From the NCBI GenBank assembly GCA_028293365.1, contig JAQGOX010000368.1:1-26218 (forward strand): a stretch of 26,218 bases of DNA, given 5' to 3'. Positions 1 to 8,773 of the stretch are shown here, in pieces. Both the position numbers and the translations under genes were made by a program. The notes under the pieces are model-generated. The model had not been told where the DNA came from. It searched no databases and saw only the letters and a program-made list of their open reading frames with translations. Numbering within the stretch: the stretch's first letter is position 1; each line of letters opens with the position of its first letter. The stretch is from Verrucomicrobiales bacterium (GTDB lineage: Bacteria; Verrucomicrobiota; Verrucomicrobiia; Limisphaerales; SXQI01).

Positions 1-2
1 CG

Positions 3-2282
3 AATCTGACGGGAACGGCCTGGTTCAGTTCCGGTGAGCGAGAGATTGCCAGCGTCTCGCCGGATGGAATTGTACGCGGACTAAAACCGGGCAAGGCTGT
101 CATAACCGCCAGAATTGCGAGCCGCCGACTTTCAATGGCAGTTACGGTGACCCCTGCCCCAGCCGAGAAACCACTCAGTTTCGTAAATGACGTTCTTCCG
201 GTCATGAGCAAAGCCGGATGCAACGCCGGTAGCTGCCATGCGAAACCGGATGGTCAAAATGGATTCAAACTCTCGGTCTTCGCCTACGATCCAAAATCAG
301 ACTACAGCCAGATTGTTAAAGGCGATCGTGGCCGCCGCATTTTTCCCAGCGCTCCCGAGGAAAGCTTGATTCTGAAGAAACCGACCCTGGCGATCGACCA
401 CGAGGGTGGACAACGATTCGAACCCGGCTCGGAATCGTATAACACGATTCTCGCATGGATCAAACAGGGAATGCCCTTTCGGCAAACGAACGATGCCTCA
501 CTCGTTGAAATCAAAGTATACCCGCACGAACGTCGCTACCAGAAAAGTGGCATCCAACCCCTGCTCGTGCAGGCGCGCTACTCGGATGGCTCGCTCAAAG
601 ATGTGACCGGTCTCTCCGATTTCGTTTCGAACGACAAGGAGATCGCGAAAGTGGATGAGCACGGCATCGTCCAGGTCGGAACTGCGAGCGGTGAAGGAGT
701 CGTGATCGCGCGGTTCATGGGAATGGTTGACTTCACGCGTGTCACTGTGCCGGCGGACAAGATTTTGCCCGACGCGGTTTACACGTCGCTTCCCGTCAAT
801 AATCCGATCGATAAACTTGTCTATACGCGACTCAAAACACTTGGTTTCAGTCCCTCCGACGATTGCACCGATGCCGAGTTTATTCGACGCGCCTCCCTGG
901 ATGCCATCGGCACTCTGCGAAAACCGTCGGAAGTACGGGAATTCCTGGCTGACCAGTCGCCGGATAAGCGCACAAAACTCATCGATCGACTACTGACCGA
1001 CCCGGCTTTCGGCGATTATTGGGCAATAAAGTGGGGCGACCTAATTCGCCCAAATCCGACCCGGGTCGGAGTAAAGCCTGTCTATCTGCTCGACCTTTGG
1101 CTGCGAGACAGCTTTCGCGCCAATAAACCGTACGACCAATTAGTTCGCGAACTGCTTACGTCCGAGGGAAGCACCCACCAATATGGACCGATAGCAATCT
1201 TTCGGGATAAACGGGAGCCGGTTGATGCCACCGCCTTCGTCAGCCAGATATTCCTGGGCGTTCGCATGGAATGCGCCAAGTGCCATCATCATCCAAATGA
1301 GAAATGGTCGCAGACCGATTACTTCCAATTCGCGGCGTTCTTCGGGAATCTGAAGCACAAAGGCCAGGGCATTTCTCCACCAATATCGGGCGAAGCCGAA
1401 TTCATTTGGAACGGTCCGGGAGGCGAGGTCAGGCACCCCGTCTCGAACGAAGTAATGAAACCAAAGCCACCGGATGGACCCGCGCCTGAATTGCTCACGG
1501 GAGATGATCCACGTGCGGCACTAGCCGACTGGATGACCCGCCCGGACAATCCATTTTTTGCCCGCGCGATTGTCAACCGCATCTGGTCGCAATATTTCGG
1601 GCGTGGAATCGTGGAGCCGGTGGATGACTTTCGCGCTTCCAACCCGCCAACCAACGAACCGCTGCTCGACTGGCTTGCGCATGATTTCGTCCAAAACGGC
1701 TACGACCTGAAGCATCTCATGCGCACGATCATGCAATCGCACGTCTATCAGCTCAGTTCGACGCCCAATCAGCAGAATATTTCCGACACAAAGAACTTTT
1801 CACGTGCGTATCGACGCCGGCTTCCCGCCGAAGTGCTTCTGGACGCGGTTTCGGACGTGACCGGCGCGAGCGAAACATTTCAGGGATTGCCAGCAGGCGC
1901 CCGGGCCTTGCAAACCTGGAACCATAAACTTGAATCCGAATTTATGGACGCCTTCGGACGTCCAAACTCCAGCGCCGAGTGTCCATGTGAGCGGGACACT
2001 AAAACCAGCGCTGTTCAGGCGTTGCACTTAATGAACTCAAATCAGTTGCAGGCCAAGATCGACAAGCCCGATGGCCGCGCCCGGAAACTGGCGGAAAGCA
2101 AGGAATCGGAGCCCGATATCATCAACGATCTATACATTGCCACCTTGAACCGCATGCCAACCGCGGACGAAACAACCACAGCCGAAAAAGCGTTCACCGC
2201 ACCGGAGGCAACTCGCAAAACCGCCGTTGAAGACTTAATGTGGGCGTTGATAAATTCCGCTGAGTTTGTTTTTAATCATTAA
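3..2282 (+). CDS. Big_2 / cytochrome-like / DUF1549-DUF1553 exported protein (5' truncated)
   Basis: The reading frame is open to the left edge, so the true start lies outside the window; the ATG at 135 is internal. Counting from the first visible codon (759 aa visible), residues 1-50 are the end of a bacterial Ig-like (Big_2) fold. A cytochrome-like segment follows with the motif CNAGSCH (C73, C78, H79; CX4CH spacing, usual in this family). A second Big_2-like domain covers about 165-250. DUF1549 covers about 265-450 and contains CAKCHHHP (C424, C427, H428). DUF1553 covers about 500-755 with NRIWSQYFGRGIVEP. Such proteins are typical of Planctomycetota and Verrucomicrobiota and are nearly always next to a DUF1501 gene, as here. 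They are presumed exported and heme-binding; the reaction is unknown. Family assignment is secure, function is not. Confidence 0.93.
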   Translation, partial: NLTGTAWFSSGEREIASVSPDGIVRGLKPGKAVITARIASRRLSMAVTVTPAPAEKPLSFVNDVLPVMSKAGCNAGSCHAKPDGQNGFKLSVFAYDPKSDYSQIVKGDRGRRIFPSAPEESLILKKPTLAIDHEGGQRFEPGSESYNTILAWIKQGMPFRQTNDASLVEIKVYPHERRYQKSGIQPLLVQARYSDGSLKDVTGLSDFVSNDKEIAKVDEHGIVQVGTASGEGVVIARFMGMVDFTRVTVPADKILPDAVYTSLPVNNPIDKLVYTRLKTLGFSPSDDCTDAEFIRRASLDAIGTLRKPSEVREFLADQSPDKRTKLIDRLLTDPAFGDYWAIKWGDLIRPNPTRVGVKPVYLLDLWLRDSFRANKPYDQLVRELLTSEGSTHQYGPIAIFRDKREPVDATAFVSQIFLGVRMECAKCHHHPNEKWSQTDYFQFAAFFGNLKHKGQGISPPISGEAEFIWNGPGGEVRHPVSNEVMKPKPPDGPAPELLTGDDPRAALADWMTRPDNPFFARAIVNRIWSQYFGRGIVEPVDDFRASNPPTNEPLLDWLAHDFVQNGYDLKHLMRTIMQSHVYQLSSTPNQQNISDTKNFSRAYRRRLPAEVLLDAVSDVTGASETFQGLPAGARALQTWNHKLESEFMDAFGRPNSSAECPCERDTKTSAVQALHLMNSNQLQAKIDKPDGRARKLAESKESEPDIINDLYIATLNRMPTADETTTAEKAFTAPEATRKTAVEDLMWALINSAEFVFNH

Positions 2283-2338
2283 AGAGCCATAAACGATACC
2301 AGACTTCGAAAAAGCCGAAACCTATTAGAACTTAGAGA

Positions 2339-2563
2339 ATGAAAATTGAAGAAATTAAGCGCGCTATGCACCAGCGACCCTTTCAGCCTTTTATTGTTCA
2401 TATCGCGGATGGAGGCGCACTTTTGGTGGAACACGAAGATTTTGTTTCAGTTTCTAAAACCGGCCGCAAACTCGTCATTTTCGAAGGTGAGGACTACCAT
2501 GTGTTGAACCCGACAATGATCACGCGCCTGCAAGTGCCAGGAACGGAAAAGCCTGCGTCATAA
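2339..2563 (+). CDS. Small conserved hypothetical protein (74 aa)
   Basis: A 74-residue soluble protein with no signal peptide, membrane segment or cysteine. Its N-terminal pattern (helix, then RPFQPFIVHIADGG, then a strand ending in a HEDFVSVS-like turn) recalls small unannotated proteins that recur in Verrucomicrobiota and Planctomycetota; I know no function for them. It starts 56 bases after the DUF1553 stop and ends 25 bases before the DUF1501 ATG, on the same strand, so it is probably co-transcribed although it looks cytoplasmic while both neighbours are exported. The upstream bases (TTAGAG just before ATG) give only a weak ribosome binding site. The predicted fold is a small beta-rich domain; coding status is supported by codon-like structure and position. 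Confidence 0.75.
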   Translation: MKIEEIKRAMHQRPFQPFIVHIADGGALLVEHEDFVSVSKTGRKLVIFEGEDYHVLNPTMITRLQVPGTEKPAS

Positions 2564-2588
2564 AACTCAACATCAAAAGACCCCATCC

Positions 2589-3929
2589 ATGAACAAATAT
2601 TTGAATCGCAATTGCGCTGGGATGCCGCGACGCGACTTTTTGCAGATCGGGCTGGGGGCGATGATGGGGTTGGGTTTTGCGGACGTGCTGCGTTGCCGGG
2701 CCGCAACCGCTTTGGCGAACGGCAAATCAAGTCCTGACCAGGTCAATTGTATATTAATCTGGCTCGATGGTGGTCCCACTCATTACGAGAGCTTTGATCC
2801 CAAGCCGGACGCTCCGAAGGAAATCCGGGGAGAGTTCAAACCGATCAGCACCTCCGTTCCGGGAATTCAATTCTGCGAAATCGTTCCAAATCTGGCCAAA
2901 GTCGCCCACAAAATGACGGTGATTCGATCGATTCATCATAAAGATCCGAATCACGGCGGCGGTAATCATTATATGATGACTGGCGCCCCCACCCCGGTCC
3001 CGGTTGGGTGCGGCGCCTCCGTTACCTTCCATCCTTCATTTGGCTCGGTAGTTTCCTGGAAACGTGGAATTCACGGAGGGCTTCCGGCATACATGAGCAC
3101 TCCAGATATGACGCGCTCCGGAGGCCCCAATTTCCTTGGCGCTGAACATGCCCCGTTCGTTATTGGAGGCTATCCGAACAGCAAGAATTTTAAGGTTCGC
3201 GACGTCGTCCTCCCGAATGACATTAGCGAAGGCCGGGCAAAGAGCCGTGAACGATTGCGCGAGTCGCTCGATCATCTGACACGCATTCGCGAAAAAGCCG
3301 CCGAGGATCCTGCAGTGGGATTTGACAGCTTTTATCAGCAAGGGATTGACCTCGTAACATCTCCAAAAGCACAGGCAGCGTTCGATATTTCCCACGAACC
3401 TGAGAAAACGCGTGACGCCTATGGCCGCAACGATTTCGGACAGCGCCTGTTGCTTTGCCGCCGGCTCGTCGAAGTCGGTGTTTCGTTTGTGACCTGCCAA
3501 TATGGGGGCTGGGACCATCACGAAAAACTTTTCAGCGCGCTCAAAGACACCCACATGCCGAAATTCGATCAAGGAGTCGCAGCCTTGATCAATGATTTGG
3601 ACGAGCGAGGCCTGCTCGATTCCACTTTGGTCATCGCGCTCGGAGAATTCGGACGGACCCCCAAGGTAAATGAAAAAGGAGGCCGGGACCATTGGCCGCA
3701 TGCCATGTCAGTCCTTATGGCAGGGGCCGGCACGCCTCGAGGAGCGGTCATTGGTGCAACCGACGTGAAAGGTTATTACGCTTCGGAAAATGTGCATTCC
3801 CCTGAGGATTTCGCCTCAACTCTTTACACCAAAATGGGCATCGACCCTCACCAGGTTCTCCATTCGACGAGCGGGCGCCCCGTTCAATTGGTCAACGGCG
3901 GCAACCCGATCAAGCAATTATTCGCGTGA
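2589..3929 (+). CDS. DUF1501 family protein, Tat-exported
   Basis: A 446-aa protein with a twin-arginine signal near the N-terminus (PRRDFLQIGLGAMMGLGF, about residues 13-30), so it is exported folded. DUF1501 has an alkaline-phosphatase/sulfatase-like fold. Visible family motifs are IWLDGGPTHYESFDPKPD near residue 60, a GGWDHH segment in the middle-to-late part, GEFGRTP and GGRDHWPHAMSVLMAG near residues 350-380. Histidines and aspartates in these motifs are plausible metal ligands, but no substrate is established. It follows the DUF1549/DUF1553 gene, the standard pairing for both families, and its stop overlaps the start of the PPC-domain gene. The start has no good Shine-Dalgarno sequence, but it is the first Met before the Tat motif. 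Family call is very firm; the enzymatic role is unknown. Confidence 0.95.
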   Translation: MNKYLNRNCAGMPRRDFLQIGLGAMMGLGFADVLRCRAATALANGKSSPDQVNCILIWLDGGPTHYESFDPKPDAPKEIRGEFKPISTSVPGIQFCEIVPNLAKVAHKMTVIRSIHHKDPNHGGGNHYMMTGAPTPVPVGCGASVTFHPSFGSVVSWKRGIHGGLPAYMSTPDMTRSGGPNFLGAEHAPFVIGGYPNSKNFKVRDVVLPNDISEGRAKSRERLRESLDHLTRIREKAAEDPAVGFDSFYQQGIDLVTSPKAQAAFDISHEPEKTRDAYGRNDFGQRLLLCRRLVEVGVSFVTCQYGGWDHHEKLFSALKDTHMPKFDQGVAALINDLDERGLLDSTLVIALGEFGRTPKVNEKGGRDHWPHAMSVLMAGAGTPRGAVIGATDVKGYYASENVHSPEDFASTLYTKMGIDPHQVLHSTSGRPVQLVNGGNPIKQLFA

Positions 3930-5644
3930 GCCGCGATGCGCACGGCAGCTCGCCGGGTTTTTTAACAGGCAGGTTCAGTTGCGGCTGGTGCACGATCCTG
4001 ATCTTCGCGCTCCTTGCGTGTGAGCATTGCCTGGCCGGTGTCCCGACCCTCGAATATCTTTTTCCAATCGCCTTTGGACGTGGAACCAAAGAAACCGTCA
4101 CCTTCGGCGGAAAATTCGATCCCTGGCCTCCGGCGGTTTGGACCGATTGTTCCGGAATCACTTTTGCAGCAACGACCAACAGTGGAAAATTCTCGGTTGA
4201 GGTTTCCAGGGAGGCTCCAATCGGTCCTCATCTCCTCCGGCTATACAATGCGGAAGGCGCTTCCACCCCCCATATCTTCTTAATCAAAAGCCTTGCCGAT
4301 GTGCCCGAAAAAGAACCGAACGACAGCGTCCAAGAGGCCCAACCAATTGATAAATTACCGGCAAGCATCGGCGGACGACTCGAAAAAGGTGGTGATGTCG
4401 ATACGTTTGCGCTGCAGCTTGAGGCTGGTAAATGGTTCATCGCAAAGGTCGATGCCTATTCGTTAGGTTCGCCCATAGACCCAGCGTTGCACCTATTGAA
4501 TGAAAACGGAGTCCGAGTCGCCTTCGCTCACGACGATGGACCAAGGTTCGATCCAGTTCTCGCTTACAATGTAAAGAAATCGGGCAGGTACTTTTTGGAA
4601 ATCGCCGGATTTGTTAATCCCCCCGCTGCAGACATCCGTTATGCAGGAGGTCCGGCCACAATCTACGAACTCGCGCTAACGCAAGGGCCCTACATAAAGC
4701 AACTATTTCCTCCCGGCATCCAAAAAGGGAAGATCGCCGAATTGCAGCCTTCAGGCTGGAATCTTGAAGGATCGCATCCTGTTCCAATAGATACACGCTC
4801 AGCGACCAACGAACATCTGTTTATTGAAATAACAACTCCTGAGAGCCGAATTCCGATCGTCATAACCGATGTGAACGAAGTGATCGAAGCCGAGCCGAAT
4901 AACACAGCCACGAACGCGCAGAAAATAACGCTCCCCTGCATTGTCAACGGTCGCATTAATCCGCAACGTGACGAGGACCGCTTCCAATTCAACGCCAGCA
5001 AAGGGGATCGGATCTATTTACAACTGGAATCAGGCAACATCGGCTTTTCGCTGGAGCCCCTTTTGCGGATCGAAGACAGCGCTGGGCAGCAACTTGCTCC
5101 AGAAGATCGCAACAACACCGAATCAAAGATGGGTTGGACCGCTCCGACGAACGGCCTCTACATCGTTGCAGTGAGCGACCTTTTTCATCGTGCCGGAGAC
5201 GATTATGGCTATCGATTATTCATCGGGCCCGCAAAACCGGACTTTCGCGCGACAGTCGCACAGGATTCCGTCCGGCTGATCAGTGGTGAAACCAACGAAC
5301 TTAAAATCAATGTCACACGAGTGAACAATTATACAAACGCGCTCGCGATCGCAGTGCCAGGTTTGCCAGAGGGCGTGACAACGAAGCCTTCAGAAGTACC
5401 AGCGAACAACGGCGAGGTTTCCCTCTCGTTTCTCGCATCAACAAATTCGGTTCTCACAAATTTGCCCATCCGAGTCATCATCCATTCAACCAATGGAGCA
5501 GAGTATAAAGCACACCCTGCGACATTCGAAATCCGAGGCAAAGAGGCTGCCGGGGACCGTCTCATTAACGACGTCGATCAGTTATGGCTGACGATCACTC
5601 CCAAACCGCCCGTAATCCCGGCAAAGGCCCCGGAGAAAAAGTAA
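3926..5644 (+). CDS. Secreted protein with two pre-peptidase C-terminal (PPC) domains
   Basis: A 572-aa protein starting at GTG 3926; this GTGA overlaps the DUF1501 stop by four bases, which suggests translational coupling. Residues 20-38 are a hydrophobic signal sequence ending near LAG. Two PPC-like beta-sandwich domains are marked by the acidic entry motif: EKEPNDSVQEAQ at about 128-139 and EAEPNNTATNAQ at about 321-332, each followed by a D-D-x-F/DTFAL-type strand (GGDVDTFAL, RDEDRFQF). The C-terminal third is Thr/Asn-rich beta structure without recognised catalytic residues. PPC domains are usually appended to secreted enzymes; here they appear without one, so a binding or scaffolding role beside the DUF1501 and DUF1553 proteins is an inference. 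Such PPC proteins commonly neighbour DUF1549/DUF1501 genes. Confidence 0.88.
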   Translation: MSRDAHGSSPGFLTGRFSCGWCTILIFALLACEHCLAGVPTLEYLFPIAFGRGTKETVTFGGKFDPWPPAVWTDCSGITFAATTNSGKFSVEVSREAPIGPHLLRLYNAEGASTPHIFLIKSLADVPEKEPNDSVQEAQPIDKLPASIGGRLEKGGDVDTFALQLEAGKWFIAKVDAYSLGSPIDPALHLLNENGVRVAFAHDDGPRFDPVLAYNVKKSGRYFLEIAGFVNPPAADIRYAGGPATIYELALTQGPYIKQLFPPGIQKGKIAELQPSGWNLEGSHPVPIDTRSATNEHLFIEITTPESRIPIVITDVNEVIEAEPNNTATNAQKITLPCIVNGRINPQRDEDRFQFNASKGDRIYLQLESGNIGFSLEPLLRIEDSAGQQLAPEDRNNTESKMGWTAPTNGLYIVAVSDLFHRAGDDYGYRLFIGPAKPDFRATVAQDSVRLISGETNELKINVTRVNNYTNALAIAVPGLPEGVTTKPSEVPANNGEVSLSFLASTNSVLTNLPIRVIIHSTNGAEYKAHPATFEIRGKEAAGDRLINDVDQLWLTITPKPPVIPAKAPEKK

Positions 5645-5709
5645 CGTTGATCGTTCTTCTGTTCTTCTGATGAAAGAGCGGCTTGAACCTTCAGCTTGAT
5701 GAAAGCCCC
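5645..5709. other. Convergent intergenic gap
   Basis: Sixty-five bases separate the stop of the PPC gene (plus) from the stop of the hybrid kinase (minus). The only pairing seen is a five-base GGCTT/AAGCC arm pair with an 18-base loop and no T-tract, which is too weak to call a terminator. Confidence 0.4.
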
Positions 5710-8553
5710 TTAGGAATGAATCGCCTTTTTCAAGCAGTTCATGAGCGCCTGCTGAGTGAATGGCTTGGGCAAGAGTTCTTTAACGCCGACAGCACTCAAG
5801 TCTTCCACTGGGAGATTGCCGGCAAAACCCGTAACCAGGATTACAGGTATATTTGGCGCAACCCTTTTGATTTCCTGAGCGACCGTAAGCCCCGTCATCT
5901 TCGGCATCGTAAGGTCAGTAACCACGGCGGCAAACCTCGCGGGATTAACCTGAAACTCTTGCAACGCCTCAATTGGAGAGTCGAAAACGACCGGATCATA
6001 TCCATTTTTCCGAAGAAGACCTTCGACTATGCGACATATACTCGGTTCGTCATCGATGAAGAGCACCACTTCTCCGTTACCGCCTCCCGGATTGGAACCG
6101 ACAGGCGCCAGGGTGGGGCCAGTTTTCACCGCGGGAAAGTAAAGCTCAAAGGTCGATCCATGGCCAAGCTGGCTTTGCACAAAGATCGCACCGTCGTGAG
6201 CCTTAATAATCCCGTGAACGACAGAAAGTCCCAGACCAGTCCCTTCGCCGATCGGCTTGGTAGTGAAAAAGGGTTCGAACACGCGGTCCACCACCTCAGG
6301 GAGCATCCCTTCCCCACTGTCAGTGACGGTAATTTTCAAATATCTTCCGGGTGCCAAACCGGGTATTGTCAGTATCGAACCGGATTCCACTGTTTCTGAC
6401 GAAAGGCCTACATCCAAAACGCCCCCACATTGTCGCATCGCGTGCGAAGCATTCGTCGCCAGGTTCATCATCACCTGATAAATCTGACTGGAGTCGGCCA
6501 GAATTTGCGGCAAGCTGTCGGGAATTGTAGTACGGATTTCAATCGTAGAGGGTAATCCTGCGCGCAGGAGTTTCACCACTTCCAGCACAACCTGCGAAAC
6601 ATCCAAAGCTTTCCGCTCCGGATCTTTGCGGCGACTAAAAGTTAATATTTGGCGCACCAGGTCTGCGGCGCGATTGGCCGCTTTCATCGCACCATCGAGG
6701 CGTTCCTGTGAGCGCGCCCCAGGCGGCTGGTCCATGGAGGCAAGTTCAATATTGCCGAATATCAAGGCCAAAATATTATTGAAATCGTGGGCAATCCCTC
6801 CGGCCAATGTCCCAAGAGCCTCCATTTTTTGCGACTGCCGCAGCCGAGTCTCAGCCAGCGCCTGCGCGGCCGCCCTTTCCCGCCGCTCAGTGACATCGCG
6901 CAGTATAACAACGGCTCGATCTTCACCAGATGAGGTGCGAAAACGTCGAGCCGAAGTTTCAAGCCAGCGCCACGATCCATTTTGATGAAGGTAACGATGC
7001 GTTGCGGATCCGCCTGGTCCCGCGAAAAACTTCCGCACATCATCCGCATCGTCCGGATGGATAAGGTCGAGAGTGTTTCTCTTTAGAAGTTGAAATGGGT
7101 CATGTCCAAGAACCGTTTTAAAGTTCGGACTTGCGTAGTGAAATTTTCCTCCTACACCGATCTCGGCTATCAAATCCGTGGAATTTTCAACCAGCAGGCG
7201 AAAACGCTCTTCACTCTCAGCAAGTGCTGATTCAATTCTACTTTTTTCCGCCTCCTTCTCGCCGGCTTCCACGGCGAAGCCAAGATTTTCAGCGAGGCGT
7301 TGCAACAGTTGGATCTCCTCCGCCTGAAAAACGTCAATCTGACTCGCATAAAAAACCAAAACACCGGTCTTTTTTCCGGATACCACGATTGGAAAGGCAG
7401 CGCAGGACCGGTATCCACGTTTCAATGCGGCTTCTTTCGTCACAAAAGTCGCATCTTCCTGTATATTATTGGTAACCGCCGGACAACCGGTCCGAAACGC
7501 ACGCCCCGCAGGACCGTGTCCTTTCGGATAGGTGTCAACCGGAATCGTAAAATCAGTTAGATAGCCATCAATTCTTCCAGCGGCGGCAACCGGCTTCAGT
7601 TCGGCTGTTTCAGTATTGAAGAGTCCCACCCATGACATCTCCAGCAATGCGTCCTCCACTGCAATCTGGCAAGCCTCTCGAAATAATTCCGGAGGTGGGC
7701 GATGATGCAAAATAGCATCATTCATCCGACTGGAAAAACGATAGAGGCGTTGCAGCCGGGATAACTGGTTTTCGCCGAGTTTTCGACTGGTTATATCGGT
7801 GGCGATTCCAGCCAATCGATAGATCACACCCGTATTATTATAAATTGGAAATCCGCGATCATGAATCCAACGAACGGCTCCATCCGGCCGGATAATTCGG
7901 TATTCAACATCGGAAAATCCCGATTTCTGGCGTCGATGAAGAGTCTCTTGAAGCATCGCGCGATCTTCCGAATGCACGCATTCACTCCAGGAAACAGGCT
8001 CCTTAATTAAGGATTCACACGATCGACCCCAGATTTTCTCATAAGCGGCGCTAACGTACAGGACTTTTTCACTCGCGATATCCAGCATCCAAAACACCTC
8101 CTGGACGTTTTCCGCGAGCTGACGAAATCGTTCTTCACTTTCCCGCAGCCGCCCTTCTGCCTCAATCATGCGGGTAACATCACGCGTAACTGCGAGCACC
8201 TCGATTTTAGAGGAGCCATCCCTGAGGACAACCATGTGCGATTCCAGCCAGCGTTGATTCCCGGCGAGAGTTAGAACCTCGTATTTGCAACCAAATCCTC
8301 CCGAAGAAAGAGCACTGGAAAAACAAAGGCGAACCTGTTCGTGATCCGCTGGAACGATGAAGTCAAATATTGAACGACCGATGACCTCCGCGGGTGTAGC
8401 AGCCTCCAAAATGGAGAGGCCCGCGGGATTCATTTGTAGAATTCGCGCCGAATCGTCCAGAATTTTTACGCATTCTGGTTCAGCTTTGAAAATAGCGGCA
8501 AATCGAAACCCACCGCGATCCTGTAATTCTCCAGCAGGGAAATCGTCCGACAT
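5710..8553 (-). CDS. Soluble hybrid histidine kinase: PAS-PAS-GAF-PAS-HisKA-HATPase-REC
   Basis: With the ATG at 8553 the protein has 947 aa; a TTG at 8655 in the same frame would add 34 poorly conserved-looking residues, so the ATG is preferred. No membrane segment is visible, so it is cytoplasmic. Domains: PAS about 20-130, PAS 140-255 (with the PAC-like RPDGAVRWIHDRGFP), GAF 265-430, PAS 445-560, HisKA with phospho-acceptor H589 in GGIAHDFNNIL, HATPase with N701 (NLATNASHAM), DSGEGM (D745) and GTGLGLS, then a C-terminal receiver with acidic pair DD, D880 in VVTDLTMP and K930 in LPKPF. All catalytic residues are present. The fused receiver suggests phosphorelay to an unseen HPt or internal switching. 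Signal and output are unknown. It is followed on the minus strand by no gene; the terpene-synthase-like gene lies upstream in the same orientation. Confidence 0.95.
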   Translation of the reverse strand: MSDDFPAGELQDRGGFRFAAIFKAEPECVKILDDSARILQMNPAGLSILEAATPAEVIGRSIFDFIVPADHEQVRLCFSSALSSGGFGCKYEVLTLAGNQRWLESHMVVLRDGSSKIEVLAVTRDVTRMIEAEGRLRESEERFRQLAENVQEVFWMLDIASEKVLYVSAAYEKIWGRSCESLIKEPVSWSECVHSEDRAMLQETLHRRQKSGFSDVEYRIIRPDGAVRWIHDRGFPIYNNTGVIYRLAGIATDITSRKLGENQLSRLQRLYRFSSRMNDAILHHRPPPELFREACQIAVEDALLEMSWVGLFNTETAELKPVAAAGRIDGYLTDFTIPVDTYPKGHGPAGRAFRTGCPAVTNNIQEDATFVTKEAALKRGYRSCAAFPIVVSGKKTGVLVFYASQIDVFQAEEIQLLQRLAENLGFAVEAGEKEAEKSRIESALAESEERFRLLVENSTDLIAEIGVGGKFHYASPNFKTVLGHDPFQLLKRNTLDLIHPDDADDVRKFFAGPGGSATHRYLHQNGSWRWLETSARRFRTSSGEDRAVVILRDVTERRERAAAQALAETRLRQSQKMEALGTLAGGIAHDFNNILALIFGNIELASMDQPPGARSQERLDGAMKAANRAADLVRQILTFSRRKDPERKALDVSQVVLEVVKLLRAGLPSTIEIRTTIPDSLPQILADSSQIYQVMMNLATNASHAMRQCGGVLDVGLSSETVESGSILTIPGLAPGRYLKITVTDSGEGMLPEVVDRVFEPFFTTKPIGEGTGLGLSVVHGIIKAHDGAIFVQSQLGHGSTFELYFPAVKTGPTLAPVGSNPGGGNGEVVLFIDDEPSICRIVEGLLRKNGYDPVVFDSPIEALQEFQVNPARFAAVVTDLTMPKMTGLTVAQEIKRVAPNIPVILVTGFAGNLPVEDLSAVGVKELLPKPFTQQALMNCLKKAIHS

Positions 8554-8773
8554 AACGCAACACCCACAGGTGGAATCCGGTCCCGTCTCCGGGGCCAGCC
8601 GCCTAACCCTTTTTCCTCCGGTTCTTAAGGTGGCATAAGGCGATGCGTTGAGCAATAGGGATCGCCTGCTTCCGGGCGTTCAAAAATCGAACGCCGGGTA
8701 TAGTGCTGTATTAATCTTATCGGCGATTAAGGTGGATGAAAGAATAAGGTCCAGCAGCAGGACTTAAAATTTT
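8554..8773 (-). promoter_or_regulatory. Leader of the hybrid kinase with two inverted repeats
   Basis: This 220-base stretch lies between the terpene-synthase-like stop and the kinase ATG. Two dyads sit in tandem: 8675-8695 (arms GGCGTTC and GAACGCC, 7-base loop) and 8638-8667 (arms AGGCGAT and ATCGCCT, 16-base spacer). Neither is followed by a T-tract on the minus strand, so they look more like leader structures or operators than a clear terminator of the upstream gene. A GGAGGAAAAAG Shine-Dalgarno-like block lies at about 8609-8619 (minus), but no ATG follows at a usable distance. Confidence 0.4.

Noticed and set aside
3036..3701. 221-codon minus-strand frame
   Set aside because: Antisense shadow of the DUF1501 gene, with no family resemblance.
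5683..6399. 238-codon plus-strand frame
   Set aside because: It lies wholly opposite the receiver and ATPase domains of the hybrid kinase, whose catalytic motifs are intact; the translated frame has no recognisable domain.
8609..8655. TTG start at 8655 and the strong Shine-Dalgarno-like block near 8609-8619 as the kinase start
   Set aside because: The purine block lies downstream of the TTG and no standard start codon follows it at a usable distance; the ATG at 8553 leads directly into the first PAS domain.
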